Positions 34,281 to 45,839 of a stretch of DNA of 64,000 nucleotides are shown piece by piece (position 1 is the first letter of the stretch; every line of letters begins with the position of its first letter). Origin of the DNA: Rhizomys pruinosus (lineage: Eukaryota; Chordata; Mammalia; Rodentia; Spalacidae); assembly GCA_009823505.1 (NCBI GenBank), contig VZQC01010436.1, positions 283,789 to 347,788 of the forward strand, read 5' to 3'. The notes under the pieces are model-generated. The model saw only the letters and a list, made by a program, of their open reading frames with translations. It was not told the DNA's origin and did not search any database. Position numbers and translations under genes: made by a program.

Positions 34281-34574
34281 TCTCTTTACCCATTCAGGCA
34301 TGGGCATTGAGCACATGTACCTCCAGATTAAGTTCTTGTTTTTTTTGGGCGCTCGTTGACAGCACTGCATCCACCTTGAATAGGTCACCACTACTCGGGA
34401 CTCTTCCCCATTTGTGCCCCCATCTGCAGTTTTTACAGTAGGTTGGCCACTATATGTTATATATTCTTCATGCAAGGGGTGAGCATGTTGACCTTCTTTT
34501 GTCTGTTTTGTTTTTATTTTTGGTTGTTTTGTTTTTGTTTGCTTTATTTCTTTTTCTCTGCTGTTGTATGTCTT

Positions 34575-34802
34575 TTTTAATATTTTTAATTTTATTTATT
34601 TTATGTATATGAATGTACTGTCTGCATGCAGGTCTGTGCACCTGTGTCATGCAATGCCACAGAGGTCAGAAGACAGTGTCTGATTCCCCTGGAACTGGAG
34701 TCAAAGACAGTTCTCAGCCACAATGTGGGTGCTGGGAATCAAACCCAGGTCCTCTGCAAGAGAAGTCAATGTTCTTAACTGCTAGGCCATCTCTCCAGCC
34801 CC
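34575..34802 (-). mobile_element. B2 SINE in the provirus leader
   Basis: Complete B2 on the minus strand with a perfect 13-bp target duplication TGTTGTATGTCTT at 34562-34574 and 34803-34815. It inserted after the provirus. Confidence 0.95.
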
Positions 34803-35079
34803 TGTTGTATGTCTTAATAGGGAGGAACATTCATTTTGGTTTCAGTTGGCCTGTGACTCCATATAAAAACTGTGTAGGAGTTGGAACCCAGATTGGCCCC
34901 CTGATGGGTCTTTCTTGACTGGAGATACCATGTGGGCATAGGGCCATGGCCTGACAAACCATGGCTGTCCCCCCCTAAACACAAGACAATTGGTCTGATA
35001 CATGATCTCCCACATCTGCTTGTTTTCTTTTCGTCTCTGTTTGTCTCATCTCCCCCTGGTGCCTATGGGGGGGCTGTCA

Positions 35080-35310
35080 TCTCACTATAAGGAACCTCAA
35101 ATAAAGGCCCTGTTAATTATAAGAGACATGAGGGTCAAGTCAACAAAATTAGAAGCCTTTTGGTCAGAGGCAGGCATAATTGCCCACTGGATTTCCCCTG
35201 AAAATATGGGGAAGGTAGATCTTTGGATGAAATTATTATACCTTGCCTGTAAAAGGGAAATTGACTCAGGTGCTCTACCCCCATCTTCCTTTGTACCCAA
35301 TCTCCTGGCC
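35080..35310 (+). pseudogene. Gag matrix-domain remnant of the provirus
   Basis: Within the open frame 35002-35403 the stretch IKALLIIRDMRVKSTKLEAF, WISPENMGKVDLWMKL and a following LPPSSFVPNLLAVIV segment has the spacing of the betaretroviral Gag matrix domain: a leading helix, a basic turn, then a GxxDxxxWxxxx-like helix and a proline-rich linker into another helix. This is position-appropriate, about 0.8 kb after the primer-binding site. The frame carries no downstream capsid or nucleocapsid motifs before it stops. Assignment is by pattern and context, not alignment. Confidence 0.5.
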
Positions 35311-35444
35311 GTGATAGTAACCTCAAAAGCTCCTCTCCTGAGGATGTTATTGCTGCCCACAACCAACACTGCAGGGAGCAGGCTCCCCTCTTTCACTAGT
35401 TAGCTTAAAAATATTTATCATATTTAAATAATATTTATTATGTG

Positions 35445-35447
35445 TAC

Positions 35448-35480
<33 letters not shown>

Positions 35481-35488
35481 TGTATGTG
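35445..35488. repeat. (TGTA)n microsatellite
   Basis: About nine to eleven TATG/TGTA units. Confidence 0.9.
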
Positions 35489-35772
35489 AGTACTTGCTTT
35501 AATCCCTATAACTTTCTAAATATCTGTGTATTTAAAAGTCAACTATAAAGTACTGTTAACAGATTCAACCTATACAAAACTACTGGTTTATACCTTTTGG
35601 TATAAACAATCTTTAATTGGGTTTATGCAAAATGTTAATATATATTTGTACAATTCTAAGAAGGCTCTGGGTTGAAACTGGCCCTTTCAACTCAGGTGCA
35701 GCCCTATTAATATCATTAAACTTCTATGGTTATTTGTGTAATTTACTTGTCTTGGTTAAGAATTACTAATAA

Positions 35773-36417
35773 CTTGGAATAAACTTGCCACCCGACCAAG
35801 CCATACCACTCCTGGGCATGTACCCACAAGACTCATCCCACCACAGAGATACATGCACAGCCATGTTTATTTCAGCTCTCTTCACAATAGCAAGGAGCTT
35901 ACCAACCCAAATGCCCCTCAACTGATGAGTGGATAGAGAAAATGTGGTACATCTACACAATGCAGTTCTATGTAGCAGTAAAGAAAGATGACATCACCAG
36001 GTTTGCAGGAAACTGGCTGGAGCTAGAAGACATCATGCTGAATGAAGTAATACAGTCCCAGAAAAACAAACGATGAATGGTATCCCTCATCTGTGGATGA
36101 AAGTGCCATTTACCCAGTTGTAAGTATTTCTTGTGCAGGGCCCCTTGAGCTTTTGTCCAAGCAGTTAGGAGTGATACATATTGTAAACAACAACAAAAAG
36201 GACTGCATCAAAGAACTGACTGAAACAGTGAACTTCTGCTCAAAACAGTCAACTTCCACATGGAGAATATCAAGAAAGACTGAAAAAGAGATGAAAAGCA
36301 TGTTTGGCAGAATACATGAGCTCTGGTGGGTGGGGTGGGGATAGGGTGGGTGAGACAGTTTAGACTTGATAATCTTGTACAAAATAGATATTTAAAAAAT
36401 TAAAAAAAACAAATAAA
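35773..36417 (+). mobile_element. 5'-truncated L1 inserted in the provirus
   Basis: It starts within ORF2 and shows, around 35930-36070, the C-terminal ORF2 region including GGTACATCTACACAATGCAG and the AGGAAACTGGCTGGAGCTAG segment, then a 330-bp 3' UTR with GGTGGGTGGGGTGGGG and an A-rich tail. It has a perfect 15-bp target duplication AAGAATTACTAATAA (35758-35772 and 36418-36432). Confidence 0.95.
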
Positions 36418-36789
36418 AAGAATTACTAATAAAATTATACAGGTGTGATACACTTAAATACTTTGTGTGTATATGCCAGCGACGTGCTTTTGTTTGCAGA
36501 CTCTTCAATGCCTAAGACCAAATTCAGCAAATCTAATGTTGGAAGGGAAATAAATTGGTCAAAATAGTATATATAGATATATATATATATAAATATTATA
36601 TATATAATATGATGCTTATTTTATTTAAAGTTATGGTTGTTAAATGTGTATTGTAGAACATTTAATAACTAGGTAAAATATCTTTAAAGCACTGTGTCAT
36701 GCCAGGCCTAAAGAAGGCAACTCCAAGAGCTTGGAGGAAAATGGTAATTAAAATCCACTCTGTCAGGTTTACAGTTGACTAAAAAATTG

Positions 36790-36950
36790 AGTTTACATGC
36801 TGGTGTTGGTGCACATACATTTAAGACTAGCACTTCAGGAGGCAGAGGCAGGTGAAGCTTTGTGAGTTCATTCAAGCCATCCTGGTCCTAAGAGGAGTTC
36901 AAGGACACTGGGGCTTACAGGGAGACCGTGTCCTTGAAAGACCAAAAAGA
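36790..36950 (+). mobile_element. B1 SINE (diverged)
   Basis: CACTTCAGGAGGCAGAGGCA, GTGAGTTCATTCAAGCCATC and GGGGCTTACAGGGAGACCGT in B1 order; it lies within the provirus interior. Confidence 0.8.
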
Positions 36951-37174
36951 AAATAATTGGGTTTACCTTTCTAAATAACAGTGTACAGTTAAATTTAATG
37001 GACCATTATACCTTGGTTCTTGTCAATACGTATGTGTAACCAACTACCTTTTAAATATCTATAAGGTCAAATTATAAAAAGAGAAAATAAAAAAAAAGGG
37101 GGACATGGTGGAGCACTCCCTCTGGAATACAAAGAGAGAACTCTTTATTTCAAACTGTTAGAAAAAATTTAATT

Positions 37175-39280
37175 TTGAAATCTGAAAGCTAACTAAGGGA
37201 AAAAAGATTTGAATGTTCTCACAGGTCAAAACAACATCAGCCTGAGAAAGGAAAGATACAGTTTTGCAATGTACAATATGGACCAAGAAATACCAGTTGA
37301 GAAATTATACCACCTGAACATGAGGAGAAAGCAAGAGGAAAACTTCAGACTGCCTGAACCACAAGCACCAAACATCTCTGTGGATCCGATTTGTAACAAC
37401 TGTTTTCATAATGTGTCCAACCCCCCCACCGACCCCCCCAACCCACCCCCCCACAAACCCCCCCCCAACACCCCCAAACACCCCACAACCCCCACCCCCC
37501 ACCCAAACCCCCCCCCCCCCCCCACCCCCACAACCACCCCACCACCCACCCCCCACCAAAACCCCCCACCCCCCACCCAACCCCACCAACCCACACCAAC
37601 ACCCCACCCCCCCCCCCACCCCCCCCCAAACACACCCAAAACACACCAACAACCCCCCACACACCCCACCCCCACCCACCCCCCCCCCCACAACACAACC
37701 CCAAAGCACCAACCCCCACACCCCCACACCCCCCCCCCCCCCCCACCAAAACCCCACCGCACCCCCACACCCCCCACACCCCCACCCCCCCCCCCACCAC
37801 CCCCCACCCCCCCACAACACACCCCCACCCACCCCAACCCACACCCCCCCCCCCCCCCACCCCACCACCCCCCCCCCCCCCCCCACACAACCACCCCCCC
37901 CCCCACACCCCCCCCCCCCCCCCCCCCACCGCCCACCCGCACCCCACCCCACCCCCCCCCCCCCCACACCCCCAACCCCACCCCCCCCCCCCCAAAACCC
38001 ACCCCACACCCCAAACCCCCCCCCCACCCCCGACCAACCCCCACACCAACCCCCCAACCCCCACCCCACCCCCACCCACCCCCAAACCCAACCACCACAC
38101 CCACCACAAACCACCCACCACACCCCCCACACCCAAACCCACACCCACACACCCACCCCCCCCCCACCCCAACCCCCCCAACCACACCCCCCCACCACCC
38201 CCCAAAACCCCCAACCCCCCCCCCAAACACCACCCCCCCCACCACCCTAATGAACTTTTTTTCCAGGTGCTGCTAAGTTTAAGATGACAAGCCTTCCTAT
38301 TTCTGTCTTCTTTCTTATAAAAAAAGAAAAAAAAACTTTGAGTGTAATAAAAGAAGACAACTGTTATGGTTGTGATTTTTCATGGGATAGGTATAGCCAG
38401 TTTTAACTAATGGGCATAAAAATTGTATAGGAAAATTTTGTTCAGAGCTAGATGTCAGTAAAAACCTTTAAAGGCTTGATAGTTTTAGCAATGTGTTAAT
38501 AGAAAAAGCTTTGGTACCAGCAATGGACTATTTTGCAAGGCATTGGCTGGGGGCTAATGGCTCCCCAAAATAAAGGCTATTTGTCTATAAATTGGGATAC
38601 ATCTGTGCATTAAGACACTGGACTGCTGAAGACCTGATGTGGAAAACGGAAGTCGAGTATGGGAAAGGACAAAGATCACGCTTAGAAATGGACAGTACGA
38701 CCTCTAAAAATGCCATTAACAAAGGCAACTGGAAAAGCAAAATAATGGTCTCCCTGAAAGCAAGACTCATTGCTACACTACACCTTGCCTGGAAGACATT
38801 GTACAGCTAGCGGCTCCAAAAGTTATCCTAAACCTAATTAGCTATTATCTCACTCTTTTGGGGGGAATAATATTTCTGGTATTAAACCTTTCGTAATTAA
38901 TAACACTATAAAAAGTCTTAGTGCATAGACTAATATGCCATCTAAATATTTGTATCTGCCCACAGAGCAACTTGCCATGATAATCAATGCCAGTTTAAAT
39001 AACCTTGCTGTCTCATTGCTTGCTTGTTAGTAGGATTAAAAAAGTGTTTTCCCAAAACAAACCATCAGCCCCACCTAAGTAAACAGCTGGAACAGACAAC
39101 CTCAAAGAAAAATAGAGTGCTTCATTTCTCTTTCACTTTTTCTTTCCCTTGTCCCCCTCCAAGGCCCAGGGATCAAATGGGGAAGATGGAGCACATTAGA
39201 CTGTTAAGGGCTAAAGAGATGGGGACAATTTCTGAGATATCAAAAATGGACTGGACCTTTATTTGATCACATGTTTGGAC
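37175..39280 (+). mobile_element. Element B, relative of retroposon A (copy 1)
   Basis: From 37210 an open stretch encodes a basic segment (LTGQNNISLRKERYSFAMYN, EKLYHLNMRRKQEENFRLP) ending in NISVDPICNN, which mirrors the ending of element A at 4010. After it come the blocks CCTAATGAACTT, CTGCTAAGTTTAAG, AATAAAGGCTATTTGTCTAT and GACTGGACCTTTATTTGATC in the same order as in A. Unlike A it lacks an L1-like tail and sits upstream of the proviral 3' LTR, so it may be genuine proviral interior. It is broken by the C/A tract at 37419-38247. Copy 2 is at 46647-47910. Confidence 0.55.
37419..38247 (+). repeat. 829-bp C/A-only tract, probable artefact
   Basis: Composed almost only of C and A with a handful of G and no T, without a repeating unit. 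It splits ATGTGTCC from TAATGAAC, which are contiguous in the second copy (46876-46893). It creates proline-rich open frames on this strand and glycine-rich ones on the other. Confidence 0.85.
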
Positions 39281-39700
39281 TCTGGGGACTAGAAACAAAT
39301 AACTACTAACTAGAGTTTGTTTGAGTTAGGATTTGTTTAGAATTAATCTGTCTTTTATCCGCCCTTACACTCAATAAACAGGTTTGAAGTGGGCTGGCTA
39401 TTTGAAAGCCTAGATTTCCTCAAGGCAACTCCTCACCGGCGCACCTGAGCTGGATTGTAAGAGGTTGGAATGCCAAGGATACGATCTTTTTGCAGTCAGT
39501 CAACATAGGACAGAGGACCACACCTGGGCTGGTTGTATCATAAAGATGGGTAAGACTGAATTTTTCCGGAGAAGATAGCGCTAAGTGTAGGCACTGTCCA
39601 AAATATCTGGACACCCCTGAGGTGGGGACAACAATGCCAGAGCAAAGACATTCTGGCTCCTACTGGGCAGTCTGAGAAAGTGAAAACAAAAGGGTGGATA

Positions 39701-40043
39701 TGTAGGAGAAGTAAGCCCTGCTGCTCGACATACACTGAGCATGCTCAATTATAATTTCCCCATGGAACCATGGGGGAAATCTGCCGTAGCAGCCTGGCAA
39801 CAGATGATCCAGCCTCAGGCTGAACCTATGAGAGAAAAGATACGCCAACTGCCAGCCAACTACACACTAACTGCCACCTGCCCAAGGGACCAATGGGACA
39901 CAGGGACAGGGTATAATGGTCTGCCTGATTCCTTTAATAAATGAAACTGCTTTTGCCTTTTACCTGGCTCCGCGGGTCTGTGTAGTTGACTCTGCCTTCC
40001 TACCCCCACCCCCAAGAGTCCTGTGTCAGGATGGCCTACTACA
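39701..40043 (+). promoter_or_regulatory. 3' LTR of the provirus
   Basis: 343 bp with the same ends as the 5' LTR, AATAAATGAAACTG near 39936, and GTATAT directly after it. Confidence 0.85.
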
Positions 40044-40049
40044 GTATAT

Positions 40050-41070
40050 TCTGGATAGGTCTCCCATATTAAAACTCACTCACCTTGGATCATGGACCAT
40101 TGTAGAAAAGGAGGGCAAAAAGATCTTAAGTAGCAAGATTGGTGCATGAACATAAGGGAAAAGAGGGCTTCAAGACTGCTGAGGACTTTTTTCATATAAA
40201 TTTGCAGGCAATTGTGACAGCATGTCACAGAACCATGCTGACACAATCAACAAAAAAAAAAAAAAAAAAAAAAAACGAAAATCAACTGGGAGGAAATGAA
40301 AACAGTAAGCCAAGGAACTATTAGCAAATGAGTTACTGTGGGATAGTTGACTAGGCTTTAAGTAGTGACTCTGACAGCTAACTAGACTCTGGTGGTTGAA
40401 TAGCACCATGGGACATCTGGGAATAATGCTTGACAGATAGGCCTTAACATATATGACAAAATGCATAAAATCCGATGAGGTGGGCTATAGGAGGGAGCAG
40501 ATTGGGTTTATAAAGGGTCTACAATAATTTTTCTGATGCCAGTGCAGGTCAAAGTGTCGATCTGGACTGAGTTTCGGTGACTATTCAAACGTTATCAGCC
40601 CGAGTGGTTGGATCACAGCCGGCTCTGAAACTATGAACACCTTGCAAGCATTCTCAAGCCCAAGGGTCTATAACTTAGAAGATTAGTTACAGATAGCAAT
40701 ATAATTAAAAATATTAACCAAATTAAAAATAAGATTGTTTGTAGAGCTATTTTGAAATTTCAAAAATTGTAATCTGTCATCTACTCAGATCCCTTTCTCT
40801 TAAGATGTGCTCCAGCTCACCCACTCAATTAACATCCAGCATATAGAATCTAATTTGAGTTCCCCGATTGCATCTTGGGTGTGGGTCTATTCCCTAGAGC
40901 CTAGTCAATCTATCCCATCTCACATCCTTTAAGAAAAGAACTCTCCATTTCTTAGCAACTATCACTTATCAATAGTTCTGGAGTAGCTATTGAAGGGTCA
41001 GCATACAACAACAATATTTAACATGTTCAATATTTTTTCCCTTTCAATACTCAGAATGATATAGCAATTG
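40050..41070. other. Flank of the provirus, no gene seen
   Basis: Apart from an A run at about 40252-40275 and the copy-specific segment at 40525-40700, nothing is recognised. The open frames of 60-100 codons are not conserved in the second copy. Confidence 0.5.
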
Positions 41071-41880
41071 TACTTATGTCACTATCTTCTGTTGCTGTAC
41101 ATAATAAACACCATGAACCAAAAGGAACTTATAAAAGGAAGGATGTTGTATTTGATTACGATGTACGGGTTCCAGGCCCAATTAGAGTCATTGTGGTTGG
41201 GCAGTTGCTGTGATAAAACAATGCCGGAGCTTGGAGAGATGGCCTAGTGGTTAAGAGCGACCGATGCGCTTGCAGAGGACCCAGGGTCGATCCCCAGTCT
41301 ACCACATGGCGGCGGAGAGACCGGTCTTTCTATTGATAAGCTCCAATTCAGGAGAACTCCAGTTCCAGGGGGAATCTGAGACCCTTCTTCTGACCCTCAT
41401 GCGGCATCACGAGTACGGGTGACAAATCTATATGTAGGCGAGTACATTCATACGCATAAAAAGGATAAAATAAATGATAATAGATGCATTACCATAAATT
41501 AATAAATAAAGTAAAATTAAAAAAAAAAAACAGCCTGAACACAAAAGGAACTTATAAAAGGAAGAGTTAGTTGAGCTTTACAATTGAACTTAGTGGTATA
41601 GAGCCATTGGGTGGTAGGAGCGCATGGCGTGGCTCGGAGTCTGAAGCGCAAGCTGAGGGGCACAGTCGGAGGAGATGTCTCCAGGAGGAAGCAGTAGCCA
41701 GACACTGGAAGACCCCTATCAGCTTGGTTAAATCACTAACCTACCCCCACTTAACTGCTCCTCTGCAGATGGTCAACCTTCTAAGACCTCTCAAAACTTG
41801 GCCACCAACTGGAGACAAAGTGTCCTGAATACTTAAAAGCCTATGGGGGACACTCATTCAAACCCCAACAGCAATTATAT
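41071..41880 (+). mobile_element. URR1-like repeat split by a B2 (copy 1, noisy)
   Basis: CTGTGATAAAACA with CATGAACCAAAAGGAACTTA, a GTCTCCAGGAGGAAGCAG-type middle and a CACTCATTCAAACCCCAACA end resemble the rodent URR1 family as I remember it. A B2 (about 41226-41510), badly corrupted here, interrupts it. The clean version is 49535-50283. Confidence 0.55.
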
Positions 41881-42131
41881 TAGACCATCTCATCACATAT
41901 GCTTAAGAATGTTTCTAGGACTGAAATGATTTTTCTAAACCTTTTAGTACATCTAAAGGAGTAATGGATATATGATAATTTATTTGGAAACAAAAATATT
42001 AGTAATAATGTCACACTTTAGGGTATATCATTGAATATTTAACTATTAGGCCAGGTGTCTTAAGCACGTCATTGGACTGAATTACAGGGTCCTTATCAGA
42101 AATCGAATCAGAGATATTCATTCAGTCTAAC

Positions 42132-42538
42132 TGTCTTAGTCCCTTTTTCGTTGCTGTGATAAAATAACATTGACGAAGAGAACTTATAAAGGAAGGGTTT
42201 ATTTGCAGCTATGATGATGGTCGAGGGGAATTAAGAGTCCATTGGCAGCGAGGCAGGGTGGCTGGGGCGGAGCTAGAAAGCTAGTTTTCACATCTACCAG
42301 TGAAACAAAGAGAGAGAGAGAAGAGCAACTGGAGCCAGCAAAGTTTGTTGAACTCACTAAGCCCCAAACCTGTAAAGGATTTGTTGAACTCAATAAGCCA
42401 ACCCCCCGGTGATACTACCCTAGCATGGAAACACCTTCTAAGACCTCCCAAAAACAGCACTACCAAACTGGGGACAAAATATCCTGAATACTTGAAGCCT
42501 GATGGGGGCATGCCTCATTTCAAACCACCACACCTACC
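42132..42538 (+). mobile_element. Second URR1-like repeat (copy 1)
   Basis: Same family as the preceding repeat: GTTGCTGTGATAAAATAACA, (GA)n near 42309, CTTCTAAGACCTCCCAAAAA and TTTCAAACCACCACACC. The cleaner copy is 50540-50938. Confidence 0.55.
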
Positions 42539-42739
42539 CTTAAAAATTGAAATGATATGAAATATCATGACATTTTGTCACATGTCATATGTATTGGCTG
42601 AGTTTAAAGATTTAAATTAGGCTTACCCAATTTCATATTTTCCTATGAACATTAACAAAATATAAATAAAATGGAATTGTTTAACTTCACTGTGAAGTGT
42701 CCCGTTGTATTAGGAATCATGGTCATAAGAGACACCAAT

Positions 42740-43530
42740 CCTAAGTCACAACCCTCAGGAGACAAATAGTTAACAAAAATAGAGTGCATCTATACAATCT
42801 AGAGAGTTCTATGCAGTGGTAAAGAAAAAATGAACATTATAGAACTTTAGGGAAATGAGACTCAAGCCTTATTGCTAAGTGAAGTAACCACAGTCCCACA
42901 AGAAACAACAGGGAATGGGTTTCCTCATTTATGGATGCTAGTAAGCAAAATCCCCCAATTGAAAAGGCAAGCTGAGCAACATTATTGGGTTATATTTATT
43001 TCTTATCTGAAAGAGAGTATGATGTTATGTGGACTCCCTTATACTGAGCCATAGAAATTAACTTACAAGTTATACTTTCAACATGTAATTAATGGTAATG
43101 GGCATGAAGATATATAGTCATTTTTTAGAGTATATAAAAAATTGCAAGGGAGAAAATGTAAACTCCTAAACAATTTACTAGAGATTAGTTTAATATTATT
43201 CTGGAGGGACAAATTCGTGGTACGATATATGACATTTATATAGGCAATTTTGGAGCAAGTACAAGTTGGAAGGAACTACAACAACATAAGGACTGGTCAA
43301 AGAACAGATTGGTTAATAGTTAAATTCTGCCAAAACAATAAACCTTTGCAGAAGGCTTTTAAAAAAGACTGAGAAGATGCAGGAAATGTATGCGCACGAA
43401 TGCATGCTCTGTGGTGGGGTGGGCAAGGGAAGGGGAATGCTAATCATACTGCCAATGCCCAATGAATGTCTGACATACCCCATACACATCAAACTCCAAT
43501 CAATCAATATTAAATACAATACAAAACAAA
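42740..43530 (+). mobile_element. L1 3' end (copy 1, noisy)
   Basis: Corresponds to 51138-51890. The ORF2 end survives only in pieces because of indels; the 3' UTR is followed to about 43530. Confidence 0.75.
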
Positions 43531-43779
43531 GTGTTCAGTTTCCTCGTCATGTCATTCCGCGTCATAGTTATTATCCTTCCCATAGGTTGTGATGGTGCTT
43601 GGCACTATGTTCTTATCTAATATAAATTAGTGACCTTGTACAGGTTAATAATTGTGAAGTGAGCCTAAAGTCCAATGAGAAATGTTGTCCGTTATTAACT
43701 GATTGAGAGAAAGTAAATAAAGAGGTGTCCAAATAATAATAACATACTAATTGTGAGATATGTTTTTTTATTTATCATT

Positions 43780-44330
43780 TAACATCTTTACCCACTAGCG
43801 CGAATTGCAGAATGAAGAAGACTACTTTGAGTAATTTTCAATCAGAATTCATTCTTGAATACATAATGGCTAAGTTATAAATTCAACAGTCACTATGTCT
43901 AAGGAGGATGTGGGGGGAATAGAACACTTATTTACTCATTGATGGGAGTGCAGACTGATACATCCACATAAACAAATAAGCATGAAGGTATTTCAAAGTA
44001 GGCCTACAACATAATCAAGCAATAGAGTTCTTGGATATACAGCCAAAGGACTAATTAATATCCTTGCTACAGAAGATAGGTGCTCCACCTGTGGTCCCAT
44101 TCAGCATAACTATGAATGGAAACAACCAACCTCAACAAATGATGAATGGATAATAGAAGCATGTTATTTACAAAATTTAACTTCTTCAGCTGTTAATACA
44201 CCATAGAAACAACCAATAATCCCTGGTAACATTTGATAGAACTGGAAATAATCATCATAAGTTAGATAGCCCAGACCCGGAAGGAAAAATACTGCAGAAT
44301 CTTATAAGTGGATATTTACTTAAATCTTTT
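43780..44330 (+). mobile_element. Older L1 ORF2 fragment (copy 1)
   Basis: A segment with GGATGTGGGGGGAATAGAAC, GGGAGTGCAGACTGATACAT and CTTGGATATACAGCCAAAGG matches the late ORF2 region of older L1s, ending at AGAATCTTATAAGTGGATAT. The cleaner copy is 52140-52668. Confidence 0.7.
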
Positions 44331-44582
44331 TTTTTAATTTTATTTATTTCTGTATGTGTATGAATGTACTGTCTGCATGCAGGGTTGGTGCACGCACGCG
44401 TGTCGTGTCAATGCCGCGGAGTTCAGAAGAGGTGTCGGATTCCACCTGGAACTGGAGTTCTCCTGGATGGAGTGTCAGACGGTTTCCGGTATCCGAGCCG
44501 CCAGGTGGGTGCTGGGGGGATCGAACCCGGGTCCTCTGTAAGAGCGGGCGCACTCTTAATCGCTAGAGCCCAATTCTACCCC
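44331..44582 (-). mobile_element. B2 SINE (copy 1, noisy)
   Basis: Same insertion as 52678-52918, with several added and lost bases. Confidence 0.85.
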
Positions 44583-44711
44583 TTACTTTAAAATCTTTTA
44601 GGTTAAATGATGTTTAAAATTGTAAGATTCATAGGTAAGGTAAGCATGTGATTGGGTTCATTAGAGGAAAATATGTAATATAAAATGAAAAATAAAAAAG
44701 AAAAAAAATAG

Positions 44712-44935
44712 GGGGCTGGAAAGATGGCTCAAGCATGTTTAAGAGAACCGATGCTCTAGCAGAGGACCCAGGTTCGATTCCCAGCACCCACATGGCGGCT
44801 AGAACTGTCTTTAACTCCAGTTCCAGGGGAGCGGACACCCTCTTCTGACCTCTACGGCATTGTACGACACGGGGCGACCACCTACATGCAGACAGTACAC
44901 TCATACACATAAAAAATAAATTTTTAAAAAGTAAT
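44712..44935 (+). mobile_element. B2 SINE (copy 1, noisy)
   Basis: Same insertion as 53042-53267, missing several short pieces such as part of the B-box neighbourhood. Confidence 0.85.
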
Positions 44936-45049
44936 AATGGAATAGGATGGTTAAATGGGGAATAGGAGGCAGAGCAAAGAAGGAAGTAAGAGGAGGGAGA
45001 AACTAAAAATTCTTGACAAAGTCATTTGAAAATCTGCTATAGAAAGCTT

Positions 45050-45799
45050 ATTAATACATATTTGCATATTATACAAAAATATTCAAGTGTAGTTAGCCAA
45101 TAATGGGGGCTTAATGGCCCTTCCAGAAACCACTGGTAAGAAATCAAAGTTCCAATGACATGAATGGCCTCACTGTATTGGCCTGTTGACCAGAAGGGTA
45201 CCATGGAACCCAATATCCAAAGTGGCTATTGTCTGGATATTTCATCTTTGTTTCTTTGTCAGAATTGCCAGTAAGATCCTGTTACTAGTAACCACATACA
45301 AGAGTCATATAGCTACCAAAAATAAATCAACTAGTACTGACTTTGAAGCTTCATTCTACTGTCCTGTTTCTTGGTGGTAGAAGGTGCTATGCATGCTGCT
45401 GGAGAAAAGTAAACATTAACCTTGCCCAGCTTGAACCTGAAAGCTACAAGACCTGATAAGATATACCTCACTGTTATCAGTAGTGGCAGGAGGTAGACAT
45501 TCTATTCACCAGGCACAAACAAACCCAAAGTTAGCACCAACAAATGGACTGATAATGACTTACACTTAGAGAAATATAATTAAAGCACAGATTGATACGT
45601 CAGTAATTCACATAATTCACGAAGAATTGCTCTGAGAGATGAAGCACAAATGAAGAGAGAAGTACTAAATGGAAATTGGGGATGTTATGTTGATCCTACA
45701 GAATTGTAAGAGGTTATGAGCAAAGAATTTGTGGAGAATTTTTATGAAAACAAAGTGGATAATTAAATGACATTAAACACTTAGGGGGAAACCTGCCAG
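45050..45799 (+). other. Unassigned old repeat (copy 1)
   Basis: Duplicated at 53385-54122. The texture (GGCCTCACTGTATTGGCC, GGTGCTATGCATGCTGCTGG) suggests an old L1 3' UTR but I cannot confirm it. No gene. Confidence 0.4.
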
Positions 45800-45839
45800 G
45801 CATTCCACTGCTCGCTCTATTTCTCACTAGTCGTCACCA

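Larger units (their letters stand above)
33932..40043 (+). mobile_element. Class II (ERVK-type) endogenous provirus
   Basis: Two LTRs (33932-34263 and 39701-40043), both TGTAGGAG to CTACA, bracket a 5.4-kb interior. GTATAT precedes the 5' LTR (33926-33931) and follows the 3' LTR (40044-40049), a matching 6-bp target duplication. A lysine-type primer-binding site follows the 5' LTR, and a purine-rich stretch (AAAACAAAAGGGTGG) precedes the 3' LTR. Together these support one insertion. The interior holds a Gag matrix-like remnant but no protease, polymerase or envelope frame I can recognise, and is interrupted by a B2, an L1, a B1 and element B. It is defective, and its 3' third lies inside duplication 2. 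Confidence 0.8.
37175..45799. repeat. Direct duplication 2, left copy
   Basis: Matches 46647-54122 in order and orientation: element B, the proviral 3' LTR, URR1-like repeats, two L1 fragments and three B2s. It is longer mainly through the C/A tract. Parts of it (40500-41700, 42200-44600) are rich in small indels, while the right copy is the cleaner one there. The segment 40525-40700 does not match the corresponding 49135-49195. Distance between copies is about 9.5 kb. Confidence 0.9.

Noticed and set aside
37209..38276. 355-codon proline-rich open frame, with glycine-rich frames on the opposite strand
   Set aside because: All of these come from the T-free C/A tract, which has no stop codons by composition and is absent from the duplicate copy.
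44356..44591. Cysteine-rich frames such as those at 44356-44591, 52704-52901 and 27124-27404
   Set aside because: All are translations of B2 SINE sequence in various frames.
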